A DNA stretch of 30,798 bases, from NCBI GenBank assembly GCA_902500695.1, contig CABVRQ010000048.1, positions 1 to 30,798 of the forward strand, written 5' to 3'. Below the pieces are notes generated by a model. It was not told where the DNA came from and made no database searches. It worked only from the letters and a program-made list of their open reading frames with translations. A program made the position numbers and the translations under genes. This document shows, in pieces, positions 1-7,374 of the stretch. The DNA is from an uncultured Nitrospira sp. (GTDB lineage: Bacteria > Nitrospirota > Nitrospiria > Nitrospirales > UBA8639). Within the stretch, counting starts at the first letter, position 1, and each line of letters opens with the position of its first letter.

Positions 1-66
1 CTTTTCGATGGTCTTGCTGGGAATGAATGGGGTGATAAATTTTCCTCAGAGTACCTGAGCCAATAG
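1..66 (+). CDS. Possible C-terminal tail of an upstream gene (partial)
   Basis: One forward frame is open from the window edge to a TAG at 64-66 and would encode 21 residues ending in EYLSQ. A second frame is also open, to a TGA at 56-58, so the true frame is uncertain. Nothing in so short a stretch identifies a family. It is listed only because a gene may enter from the left. Confidence 0.2.
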   Translation, partial: LFDGLAGNEWGDKFSSEYLSQ

Positions 67-213
67 TCCTCTATGGGAGGTCGAATTTCGGTGCCGTGAT
101 TGGGATGTATGTGGGGTGCCACTCAGGGGTTGTGGACTTCCGGTGAGAATGCGTATCATCGTAAGCGCGATGCATTCCCGTCTATTTAATATTCACGTCA
201 TTTTAGGGTAAGG

Positions 214-1047
214 ATGGTTATGAAACACGAGGTTTTGAGTCCATTTGTGAAGACATTTCTGTCAAGTCTATTGTCGGGTCAAAGGATTATGGAATCATTT
301 GGCTATCGAGCGCTGGTGTTGGTGATGGCCTTGGGTTGTCTGGTGATGGCGCCTTCCGTGGGATATTCCGAAGAGCAAACCCATGAGCTTCCTAAGCCAT
401 TTCATAAAACTACTCCACCTCTTTTTCAGGAATGGAATTTTGATCAATCGGCTTTAAGTGACTTACCCGATGGCTTTACGAAGGCGGTCGGTGGATCTTC
501 GGGAAAAGGAGAATGGGTAGTCAAAGAAGATCCTTCTGCCCCCAGTCGTCCCCATCTGGTGGAACAACGTTTACAGTGTAGTGAGGTTTGGTGTTACCAG
601 TTACTGATTGCCGAAGGCGCGGTGGCTGAATATGTGGATCTCTCAGTCAGGATAAAGCTCAATTTGGGAACTCCGACTGGAAGAGCTGGATTGGTATATG
701 GGGTCCAAGATGACAAGAACTTCTATGCCGCGGTTGTTGAACCTAGAACGAACGAGGTTGTGGTCTATGTGGTTAAGAATGGAGAACCAACCGAATTAGG
801 CAGGGAATCCCTGATTCCTCGATCTGCTGATTGGCACTTTCTCCGAGTTCAACGAAATACTCTTGTCAGCAAGGAATTTACCGAAATCTCTTTTGATAAC
901 CATCTGGTAATGAGCGTGGCTGATCAATCATTCAAAAAGGGTCAGCTGGGAATAGTGGCTATTGGGGACGGGAGTTTTTCGTTTGATAATCTTCGGGCTA
1001 TGGAACTCCAGTCGAATCGTCCGCTTTCCAGGCCCTCGGCCTATTGA
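214..1047 (+). CDS. Exported LamG/DUF1080-like (concanavalin A-fold) protein
   Basis: A protein of up to 277 residues. A hydrophobic stretch around residues 33-52 (VLVMALGCLVMAPSVGYSEE) looks like a signal peptide, so the product is probably periplasmic or surface-located. The rest is beta-rich and has the pattern of a glycan-binding jelly roll: a WNFD start, a central segment with AGLVYGVQD and FYAAVVEP, then WHFLRV, and an ending GQLGIVAIGDGSFSFDNLRA typical of LamG/DUF1080-type (3-keto-disaccharide hydrolase-like) domains. No catalytic residues can be assigned. The start is uncertain: ATG at 214, ATG at 220 (better spaced from the AAGG at 210-213) or ATG at 289, just before the signal. It converges on the LOG gene with about 12 bases between them. 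Function unknown; carbohydrate binding is an inference from fold. Confidence 0.7.
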   Translation: MVMKHEVLSPFVKTFLSSLLSGQRIMESFGYRALVLVMALGCLVMAPSVGYSEEQTHELPKPFHKTTPPLFQEWNFDQSALSDLPDGFTKAVGGSSGKGEWVVKEDPSAPSRPHLVEQRLQCSEVWCYQLLIAEGAVAEYVDLSVRIKLNLGTPTGRAGLVYGVQDDKNFYAAVVEPRTNEVVVYVVKNGEPTELGRESLIPRSADWHFLRVQRNTLVSKEFTEISFDNHLVMSVADQSFKKGQLGIVAIGDGSFSFDNLRAMELQSNRPLSRPSAY

Positions 1048-1058
1048 GCGGCACCATG

Positions 1059-1616
1059 TTAGCGGACATCAGGTTCGAGTCGACTTAAGACGAGGGGCAG
1101 CAGGGCTTCAGGAGTCGAGGCTTCAAGGAGTAACCTCCTGTTTGCCTGGATGAGAAACCCTTCTTGGACTTGATGATCAAAAAATCTCAACAGACCATCA
1201 AAAAAGCCAAAGCAATTCAGAAGTCCACAGGGTTTGTAGTGAAGTTTTAATTGTGCCCAGGTCACCATTTCGCAACATTCTTCCAATGTTCCAAATCCAC
1301 CGGGTAAGGTGATGAATCCCGCTGACAGATCTGCCATAAGGGTTTTTCGTTCATGCATGGTGTTCACGATATGCGTAGCTGTGAGATCCTGATGTAGGAG
1401 CTCCTTCTCCGCCAGATGCTTGGGAATGACTCCAATAACGGTCCCGCCCTCCTGTAGTACGGTTGAGGCCAGCACGCCCATCAGCCCAATATTCCCTCCA
1501 CCGTAGACCAACCCCATTCCCTGTTGGACAAGCGCATGACCCAAACGCTGAGCCATGTCGGTAAATGCTGGTTGGTGTCCGAGGCGGGAGCCGCAGAAGA
1601 CACAAATATATCGCAT
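1059..1616 (-). CDS. LOG family protein (TIGR00730-type nucleoside monophosphate phosphoribohydrolase)
   Basis: A 185-residue Rossmann-fold protein. It shows the family hallmarks: an N-terminal ICVFCGSRLG, the glycine-rich GGGNIGLMG at residues 39-47, the M-x-x-R-K element MHERK at 87-91, and the signature PGGFGTLEE at 105-113 that forms the active site. Characterised LOG proteins cleave cytokinin riboside 5'-monophosphates or other nucleoside monophosphates to free base and ribose 5-phosphate. Bacterial members without cytokinin biology probably act on nucleotides such as AMP. The length matches the family norm. The start is an ATG giving MRYICVF. It lies 117 bases downstream of the M23 peptidase on the same strand and may be read through from the proteasome operon, although no terminator or promoter in the gap was recognised. 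Older annotations call this family lysine decarboxylase, which is misleading. Confidence 0.88.
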   Translation of the reverse strand: MRYICVFCGSRLGHQPAFTDMAQRLGHALVQQGMGLVYGGGNIGLMGVLASTVLQEGGTVIGVIPKHLAEKELLHQDLTATHIVNTMHERKTLMADLSAGFITLPGGFGTLEECCEMVTWAQLKLHYKPCGLLNCFGFFDGLLRFFDHQVQEGFLIQANRRLLLEASTPEALLPLVLSRLEPDVR

Positions 1617-1733
1617 GGGACGGAGTGCTTATTTTCCGGTAATCGCAATCAGTCTGGTGGTTATGAGAAAAAGAGACGGTTCATGCGGAGTCAGGAGAAG
1701 CCGAGGAATCTCCAAAGTGCCAGAGTCCTTTCA

Positions 1734-2642
1734 TTAGTTTGTAATAGGGAGAGCGGTCAATGAGTATGGATTAATTCGAGAGCCATTTAAGTGAATGCCC
1801 CAATGGAGATGGGGGCCCGTGGCTCTTCCGCTGGATCCGACTTTGCCTAAGGCTTCTCCTTTTTGAATCGTTTGGCCCGTGGTGACGTCAATCTCTGAGA
1901 GATGAAAGTACATGGAAAACAACCCTACCCCATGATCCAGAACCACACCCTTTCCAGAGAAGAAGTGATCGACTGTTTTCACGACGATACCTTTGTTAAT
2001 GGCTTGGACCGGAGTGCCTTTTGGTGCTGCGATATCTTCTCCTGAATGAGGGTTTCGGGACTGACCATTAATGACTCGACGACTCCCAAACACTCCAGTG
2101 ACTTTCCCATTCACAGGCTCAAGAAAAGGACCATCCCATAAAGGACTTGCCCCAACATTTTGAAAGGCCTCTGTTAATTCTCTTTTTTCTTGTTGGACGC
2201 GTTTTAATGTTTTAGCGTCAAGATCCACTGTATTTTTCGGCAGGGTCAGGTGTTGGATTGTATAGTCTTCTTTGAGGATGAGGACCGAGTAGCTGAGATG
2301 GTCTGACCCGGTATCGGAATTGACCGTAATACTTAATTCCTGTATCCCCGATGGATCTTCCATATCGATTCCCACAATGCCCGCAAAATTTGCATCGCCA
2401 TGTGGGAAAAAGGGAATCTTCCGTTTGAGAAATTGACCACTCACTTTGGCCTGAGGTTGGGATATCGGAACGTTGATCCAGAGGACTTGGCCCTGTTTTC
2501 CGCTGACATGTCCATTGGCACCCGGTCTGTTCCGTTCCGCACTGGGAACGATCTGAATAGGGAAAATACTGGCCAGCAGCAGGCAAACGACAAACAGGAT
2601 TTTCCAGGAATCCGAAGGAAGGGGTGGGGTCGATGTGCTCAT
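1734..2642 (-). CDS. M23 family metallopeptidase (LytM domain), membrane-anchored or exported
   Basis: A 302-residue protein. Residues 14-34 (ILFVVCLLLASIFPIQ) form a signal peptide or anchor, so the enzyme acts in the periplasm. A beta-rich domain fills residues 45-135, and a C-terminal LytM/M23 domain spans about 175-295. The zinc ligands are intact: HSGED (H199, D203) and HLHWG (H278, H280), so unlike the EnvC protein in this window it should be an active peptidoglycan endopeptidase. Its ATG overlaps the pafA stop (TGATG on the minus strand), implying translational coupling with pafA. This physical tie to a proteasome ligase gene is unusual. The substrate bond is not deducible; family members cleave peptide cross-links or glycyl bonds. 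Confidence 0.88.
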   Translation of the reverse strand: MSTSTPPLPSDSWKILFVVCLLLASIFPIQIVPSAERNRPGANGHVSGKQGQVLWINVPISQPQAKVSGQFLKRKIPFFPHGDANFAGIVGIDMEDPSGIQELSITVNSDTGSDHLSYSVLILKEDYTIQHLTLPKNTVDLDAKTLKRVQQEKRELTEAFQNVGASPLWDGPFLEPVNGKVTGVFGSRRVINGQSRNPHSGEDIAAPKGTPVQAINKGIVVKTVDHFFSGKGVVLDHGVGLFSMYFHLSEIDVTTGQTIQKGEALGKVGSSGRATGPHLHWGIHLNGSRINPYSLTALPITN

Positions 2643-4018
2643 CAGGGGTAGAGCCGATTATGAGGAACTTGGCTGAGCAATTCTTCTACACGCCGATTAA
2701 AAGGACAAAAGGGATCCATGCAGAGGATGGTTTCTTCCCAGTACCCGTTCAGTTTGAGATAAGTCCAATCCACAGTATACGACCGATTTTTTGCACGGGC
2801 AAATCTGATGAAATCTCCTCGTACTTTTGCGCGGGTGGTTTGAGGAGGAATCGTTTTGGCCTGTTCAATCGCGTCCTCATCGATCATTTTTCGAATGTGA
2901 TTACGTTCAGCTAAAAGATGAAACAGGCTCCGTTGTCGGTTAATGTCATGATACTGCAAATCCATCATGCCTAAACGGGGGTCATCCCATCCGCAAGATT
3001 TTTTGGCCATGTAATTTTCGAGAAGCCATTGTTTGGTGATCCAGTCGATTTCGCGGACGAGTGACATGGGTGAGGTATTCAGCGCCTTCAACACTCGACC
3101 CCATTCATAATGCACCTCTGCCATGATTTTGTTGGGAGGTTGCAAGGCTAAATATTCACCGGCTCGTTCCCAGAATGTTTGCTGAATCTCCAATGCGGTC
3201 AGGCTGCTCCCATCTTCAAGCTTGACCGTTTTTTTCAGGTTGGGATCCCGAGAAATATCTCGAATCGCTTTAACAGGTTCTTCTAACTCAATATGAGGAA
3301 TGGAAAAACCGTCTTCGATCATTGAGAGGACGATCATGGCTGTCCCCACCTTTAAGTAGGTGGAAAACTCAGACATATTGGAATCGCCGAGAATGATATG
3401 AAGTCGTCGGTATTTCTCGGCATCAGCATGAGGCTCGTCGCGTGTGTTGATAATGCTTCTGGAAGACGTCGTAGAAGAAGAGGTTTTTTCATGGATATGT
3501 TGCGCACGTTGGGAGATGAAATATTGAGATTTCCCGGATACTTTTAGTATTTTCCCGGCTCCCGAAAAAATTTGACGAGTGACGAAAAATGGGATGAGTT
3601 GTTCGCTGACTTTCCAGAAATCTACATCCCGGCGCATGAGGAAATTTTCATGGCAGCCATACGTGTTGCCGAGGGAATCCGTATTGTTCTTGAAGATGAA
3701 AATCTCGCCGGACAGTCCTTCTTCGCGCAAGCGCTCTTCGGCAATGGGCAGACAACTTTCCAAAATCCGCTCACCGGCTTTGTCGTGGATGATCAGATCA
3801 AGCAGATCGTCGCATTCGGGAGTGGAGTATTCTGGATGGCAGCCCGTGTCCTGGTAAAACCGCGCCCCATTGGTGAGGAAGGCATTGGATGGCCAGCTAT
3901 TGGGGATGAGTCCCTCGAAAATATATCCGAGGATTTTTTCAATCGGGAGGTAGACTCGTCCATTCGGCGAAAATGTCAGGCCGTATTCACTCTCAAGGCC
4001 AACAATGCGTTTCATCAT
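2642..4018 (-). CDS. pafA: Pup--protein ligase PafA
   Basis: A 458-residue member of the carboxylate-amine ligase (glutamine synthetase-like) family that joins the C-terminal glutamate of a Pup/UBact modifier to substrate lysines using ATP. The N-terminus RIVGLESEYG carries the metal-binding Glu at residue 9, exactly where actinobacterial PafA has it, which supports the ATG at 4018 over the next codon. The catalytic Asp is in GARFYQDTGCHPEYSTPE (D57). The INTRDEPHAD, LGDSNMSE and WDDPRLGMMDLQYHD blocks are shared with Dop. It lacks the insertion seen after the first strand in the neighbouring dop product, which separates ligase from depupylase. A 275-base gap divides it from prcA and a weak promoter-like pair lies there, so it may have its own transcript. 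Its stop overlaps the M23 start. Confidence 0.95.
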   Translation of the reverse strand: MMKRIVGLESEYGLTFSPNGRVYLPIEKILGYIFEGLIPNSWPSNAFLTNGARFYQDTGCHPEYSTPECDDLLDLIIHDKAGERILESCLPIAEERLREEGLSGEIFIFKNNTDSLGNTYGCHENFLMRRDVDFWKVSEQLIPFFVTRQIFSGAGKILKVSGKSQYFISQRAQHIHEKTSSSTTSSRSIINTRDEPHADAEKYRRLHIILGDSNMSEFSTYLKVGTAMIVLSMIEDGFSIPHIELEEPVKAIRDISRDPNLKKTVKLEDGSSLTALEIQQTFWERAGEYLALQPPNKIMAEVHYEWGRVLKALNTSPMSLVREIDWITKQWLLENYMAKKSCGWDDPRLGMMDLQYHDINRQRSLFHLLAERNHIRKMIDEDAIEQAKTIPPQTTRAKVRGDFIRFARAKNRSYTVDWTYLKLNGYWEETILCMDPFCPFNRRVEELLSQVPHNRLYP

Positions 4019-4235
4019 ATCCGGCCCGTTTCTCTCCAGAGGCTTCCTGAAGTCTTATGGTGCCCTGCCCTTCACCGGCCGCCCCCTTCTCGCATAAAGG
4101 ACCTACTCGCCAATCAATAGTCATTCTCCTTGAGTCCGGTCTTGCTCGATAGGGCTTCTTCAGCGTATCTCTCTTTCCCTTTCCGGGTTTTGAAAATGGA
4201 TCTTGATTGAAAATATGGGCATGGATCCCATACTC

Positions 4236-4264
4236 AGAATACACCCAGAATAATTAATGATCAA
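4236..4264 (-). promoter_or_regulatory. Possible sigma-70-like promoter for pafA
   Basis: On the minus strand TTGATC (4259-4264) and TATTCT (4236-4241) are separated by 17 bases, about 220 bases upstream of the pafA ATG. The -35 matches 4 of 6 and the -10 matches 4 of 6 consensus positions. This would give pafA and the M23 gene a transcript independent of mpa-dop-prcBA. Pattern only; no further support. Confidence 0.3.
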
Positions 4265-4293
4265 CTGAGTGAGAGGGAGGAACGCCAGAAGTG

Positions 4294-4977
4294 TTACAAC
4301 AGAATTTGAGAAGCTTCGATGATGGGGACCCGGCGAAACCTTCTGCCTATTCGAGTGCGGTCCAGGAGTGCGACTTCTAAGCCTTCTAGATTTGATCGTG
4401 GATCAGCCCCCTGTTCAAAGGCATGTTGACAGAGTGTCAGGGCTTCTTTGAGAGACGGACAGGTTTGAGGGATTTCTTTTTTGAGCAGGGCCAAGATCGT
4501 TTCAGATCGTCCCCCAATGGCGGTGAATCTTCGTTCATCAACAATACTTCCGTCGAAAGAGATGCGGTATAATTCATTGCGCTCAGGCGTTTCGCCGACT
4601 TGAGCCAAGAGTAGTTCCACTTCGTAAGGTTTCATTTCCTGGCTAAAGAGCGTGCCGAGTATTTGTGAATAGCCATTGGCCAGGGATCGTGCCGTCACAT
4701 CTTCGCGACTATACATCATGCCTTTGACGTCCGCATGTTGAATGCCGGCTTTCCGGAGATTCTCAAATTCGCTGTATCTCCCCGCACCGGAAAATGCGAT
4801 GCTGTCATAGATCTCAGAAATTTTAAACAGAGAGGCGCTGGGGTTATCGGCGACAAACAGCACCCCATTCGAATACTCCATGGCGATGATCGATCGACCT
4901 TTGGCAATGCCTTTCTTGGCATACTCCGCCCGGTCCTGCATCATTTGTTCGGGTGAAACGTAATAGGGCAGGGCCAC
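4294..4977 (-). CDS. prcA: 20S proteasome alpha subunit PrcA
   Basis: A 227-residue alpha subunit that forms the outer heptameric gate rings of the bacterial 20S proteasome. The N-terminus YYVSPEQMMQDRAEYAKKGI closely follows the actinobacterial PrcA gate and H0 helix. It is followed by GVLFVADNPSASLFKISEIYD, SGAGRYSEFENLRKAGIQ, KPYEVELLLAQVG and YRISFDGSIVDE, all characteristic blocks. There is no catalytic threonine, as expected for alpha. The protein stops soon after RRFRRV, shorter at the C-terminus than mycobacterial PrcA. The start is GTG, placed 8 bases after AGGAGA inside the end of prcB. Only three bases separate the prcB stop from this start, so the two subunits are very likely translationally coupled for stoichiometric production. 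Confidence 0.95.
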   Translation of the reverse strand: MALPYYVSPEQMMQDRAEYAKKGIAKGRSIIAMEYSNGVLFVADNPSASLFKISEIYDSIAFSGAGRYSEFENLRKAGIQHADVKGMMYSREDVTARSLANGYSQILGTLFSQEMKPYEVELLLAQVGETPERNELYRISFDGSIVDERRFTAIGGRSETILALLKKEIPQTCPSLKEALTLCQHAFEQGADPRSNLEGLEVALLDRTRIGRRFRRVPIIEASQILL

Positions 4978-4980
4978 TGT

Positions 4981-5823
4981 TTAAGTCTCCTGTTTCTGGT
5001 TCACTAATGCTTCGCACAATGCCGCCAATTGGGTGTCTTCCACATCCCGAACTCCCTGGGGATCAACTAATTTGACGGTCGGGAAGATTCGTCGGATCAG
5101 GTCCGGTCCCCCGGTCCCGACATCCTCATCTGCGGCATTGATTAGGGCTCGAAGAGCCACTTTGACCGCGTCGCTTTCTGATAAATTTTTCCGGAAATAT
5201 TCTTTAAGGGTCGATCGAGCATCTTTTCCGCCTGAGCCGACTGCATGAAATTCCGTGTCCTCGTACCGCCCTCCGGTAATGTCATATTTGAAGAGGCGCC
5301 CCACCTCCCGTTTGTGGTCATACCCGACAAATAGGGGAATCACTACGAGGCCATGCAAGACCATGGGGAAATTGGCCTTTACCATATGCCCAAGTCTGTT
5401 GGCTTTTCCTTCGCACGTTAAAGGTTGTCCGTCGAGTTTTTCATAATGTTCCAACTCGATTCGGAAGAGTTTGGCCATTTCCACGCAGGGTCCTGCGGCT
5501 CCGGCAATGGCCATGGCGGAATAGCCATCGGTTTGAAAGACCTTTTCCATTCGATTCGCGGCGATTTGAAATCCTTCGGTTGCGCGACGGTCTCCGGCGA
5601 TGAGGACGCCATTATCATAGGTGAAGGCGAGAACTGTTGTGCCGTGTGGCCAGGGGAAATGATTGGAGGACATCAACGATGCGTCTGGTTGGCCTTGTTG
5701 GGGGAGTAAGCTTTCCCACCGCGCCATGGGGAGAAATTCGGGTCGTTGTGAGGTGAGGTATTGGTAAAAACTGGAACACGGGTCAGCTGAAAAGTTTGGA
5801 AAGGGGCTGTCTTTAGAATTCAT
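4981..5823 (-). CDS. prcB: 20S proteasome beta subunit PrcB (with propeptide)
   Basis: A 280-residue beta subunit that supplies the proteolytic sites of the inner rings. The first 61 residues form a propeptide ending HG, and autocleavage would expose Thr62 in the motif G|TTVLAFTYD as the catalytic N-terminal nucleophile. Downstream GVLIAGDRRATEGF contains the Asp/Arg pair of the active site and the lysine-equivalent region follows in MEKVFQTD. AIAGAAGPCVEMAKLFRIELEHYEK and YDITGGRYED are family-typical. Propeptide length matches that of mycobacterial PrcB. The ATG follows a GAGG element. Only 42 bases separate it from dop, where actinobacteria usually place pup; no modifier fits there. The short run before Thr62 is not Pup-like. 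Confidence 0.95.
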   Translation of the reverse strand: MNSKDSPFPNFSADPCSSFYQYLTSQRPEFLPMARWESLLPQQGQPDASLMSSNHFPWPHGTTVLAFTYDNGVLIAGDRRATEGFQIAANRMEKVFQTDGYSAMAIAGAAGPCVEMAKLFRIELEHYEKLDGQPLTCEGKANRLGHMVKANFPMVLHGLVVIPLFVGYDHKREVGRLFKYDITGGRYEDTEFHAVGSGGKDARSTLKEYFRKNLSESDAVKVALRALINAADEDVGTGGPDLIRRIFPTVKLVDPQGVRDVEDTQLAALCEALVNQKQET

Positions 5824-5865
5824 GTGACCTCAAGGGTACCTTGCCGATTGGGTTTTCCGGTTCAT

Positions 5866-7344
5866 TCAGGACTTCACGAGTCGGGATAATAACTGATCCA
5901 CGGAGGTAATGTCCCTAAACAATTCTTGCGTGAGCTGTTGGGTGCCTCGATAAGGATCCATCAGTGGAATACGCTTAATAGTGGAATTTCCCGAATGAAG
6001 GAGGACGGACGTCCAGCTCATGCCGTACACCTGGCCTGCCAGATGTTTTAAGCATTGACCTCGAAAAAAAGCCCGTGTGAAAGCCGGTGCAGTCTGGCGA
6101 GCCCGTTCGACTTCCTGATCAAGAGTCAGACGTTCTATTTGGCCAGTTCGCTCCAGAGTATAGTACAGCCCTTTGGTTGGTCGCACGTCGTGATACTGTA
6201 AGTCCATCATAGCGACTCTGGGATCTTTCCAGGAGCAGTGTTTGCGATCCATGTAGGATTGAATCAATGCGTGCTTGGCGACCCAATCTACTTCCCGCCG
6301 AAGCTCGAAGGGATCCCGCTCTAAGATATCCAGGGTGGATTCCCAGCGGACAAGCACCTCTTTGGTAATTGGGGAGACCTCCCTGGTTCGATAAAAGTCA
6401 TGGGCTGATTGCAAAAATGCACGCTGAATAGCGACGGCAGTGGTGTGTTGCCCATTCTGTAACGGAAGCGAAGTTTTCACGGTCAGATCTCGTGATACCG
6501 ACTTGATGGCCTTGACGGGGTCGGTTAATTCAATATGAGGGAGGGAGCCTCGCTGTTCCAGCATTTCCATGATAATAGCCGTCGTGCCGACTTTTAAGAA
6601 GGTGGATACTTCGGACATATTGGCATCACCCACGATGACGTGAAGCCGTCGGTAGTCGGTTTGATGGGCATGGGGTTCATCCCGGGTATTAATGATGGGG
6701 CGGTGAACCATGGTATTAAGATCCAGAAGACATTCAAAAAAATCTGCCCGCTGTGAGATTTGATAGGAAACAGGATCTGTCCCGTTTTCTGCTCCGACTT
6801 TCCCTGCGCCACAAAAGATGGGGCGTGAAACAAAGAAGGGGAGTAGGACGTTGGCTACCTGTTCGAATGGGATCCGGCGGGACAAAATATAATTTTCGTG
6901 GTATCCGAAGCTGTTGCCTTTTCCGTCTGAGTTGTTGCGGTAGACCAGAAAGTTTTCCTCTTCCATACTGTGGTTCAGACGGGCCAGACATTCAGCCACA
7001 ATGTGATCCCCGGCACGTTCATAGGCCACCACCTCACGGGGATTGCTACATTCGGGGGTGGAATATTCCGGGTGAGCCCCATCGACGTAGAGACGACCGG
7101 CATTCGGCAAGACTTTATTGAGTTGACGGTTATAGGTGGCGCTTGGTCGTTCGGGTTCGCCTTCGACCGGAAAACCTCGGGCATCCAAGAAGGGGTTTTC
7201 GTTTTCGTAATCCCATAGAGCGGTGGGAGCGGGGAGATGGGGACAGTGACTGATTAATCGAAGGGAATTCGCTACGGGGTCCGGGTACGCTGGGGAGCGA
7301 GAAATAATCCCGAATTCAGTTTCTGTTCCAAGAATTCGCAGCAA
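5866..7344 (-). CDS. dop: Pup deamidase/depupylase Dop
   Basis: A 492-residue PafA paralogue that removes Pup-type modifiers from proteins and, where the modifier ends in Gln, deamidates it to Glu. The start ILGTETEFG carries the metal-binding Glu (E8). The catalytic Asp lies in GRLYVDGAHPEYSTPE (D88). Between these is a long insertion (about residues 18-65, rich in Pro, Asp and Glu) that corresponds to the Dop loop absent from PafA; this is the main reason for calling this copy Dop. INTRDEPHAH, VGDANMSE and WKDPRVAMMDLQYHDVR match the PafA copy. The only sensible start is TTG at 7344, about six bases after GAGG, which may keep expression below that of the core subunits. It begins 30 bases after the mpa stop. 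Confidence 0.94.
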   Translation of the reverse strand: MLRILGTETEFGIISRSPAYPDPVANSLRLISHCPHLPAPTALWDYENENPFLDARGFPVEGEPERPSATYNRQLNKVLPNAGRLYVDGAHPEYSTPECSNPREVVAYERAGDHIVAECLARLNHSMEEENFLVYRNNSDGKGNSFGYHENYILSRRIPFEQVANVLLPFFVSRPIFCGAGKVGAENGTDPVSYQISQRADFFECLLDLNTMVHRPIINTRDEPHAHQTDYRRLHVIVGDANMSEVSTFLKVGTTAIIMEMLEQRGSLPHIELTDPVKAIKSVSRDLTVKTSLPLQNGQHTTAVAIQRAFLQSAHDFYRTREVSPITKEVLVRWESTLDILERDPFELRREVDWVAKHALIQSYMDRKHCSWKDPRVAMMDLQYHDVRPTKGLYYTLERTGQIERLTLDQEVERARQTAPAFTRAFFRGQCLKHLAGQVYGMSWTSVLLHSGNSTIKRIPLMDPYRGTQQLTQELFRDITSVDQLLSRLVKS

Positions 7345-7374
7345 GGAGACCTCATGGAGAGCAGCTAGATATGG

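Noticed and set aside
147..177. Inverted repeat GAATGC/GCATTC upstream of the first gene
   Set aside because: Six-base arms with imperfect extension are too short to support an operator or terminator.
3572..4120. 182-codon plus-strand frame opposite pafA
   Set aside because: Antisense shadow of a strongly supported pafA gene; no family pattern.
3993..4244. 83-codon minus-strand frame in the prcA-pafA gap as a Pup/UBact gene
   Set aside because: It starts with GTG with no clear ribosome site, runs into pafA, ends in HCWP rather than Gly-Glu/Gly-Gln, and has no Pup- or UBact-like segment. Kept only as an open question.
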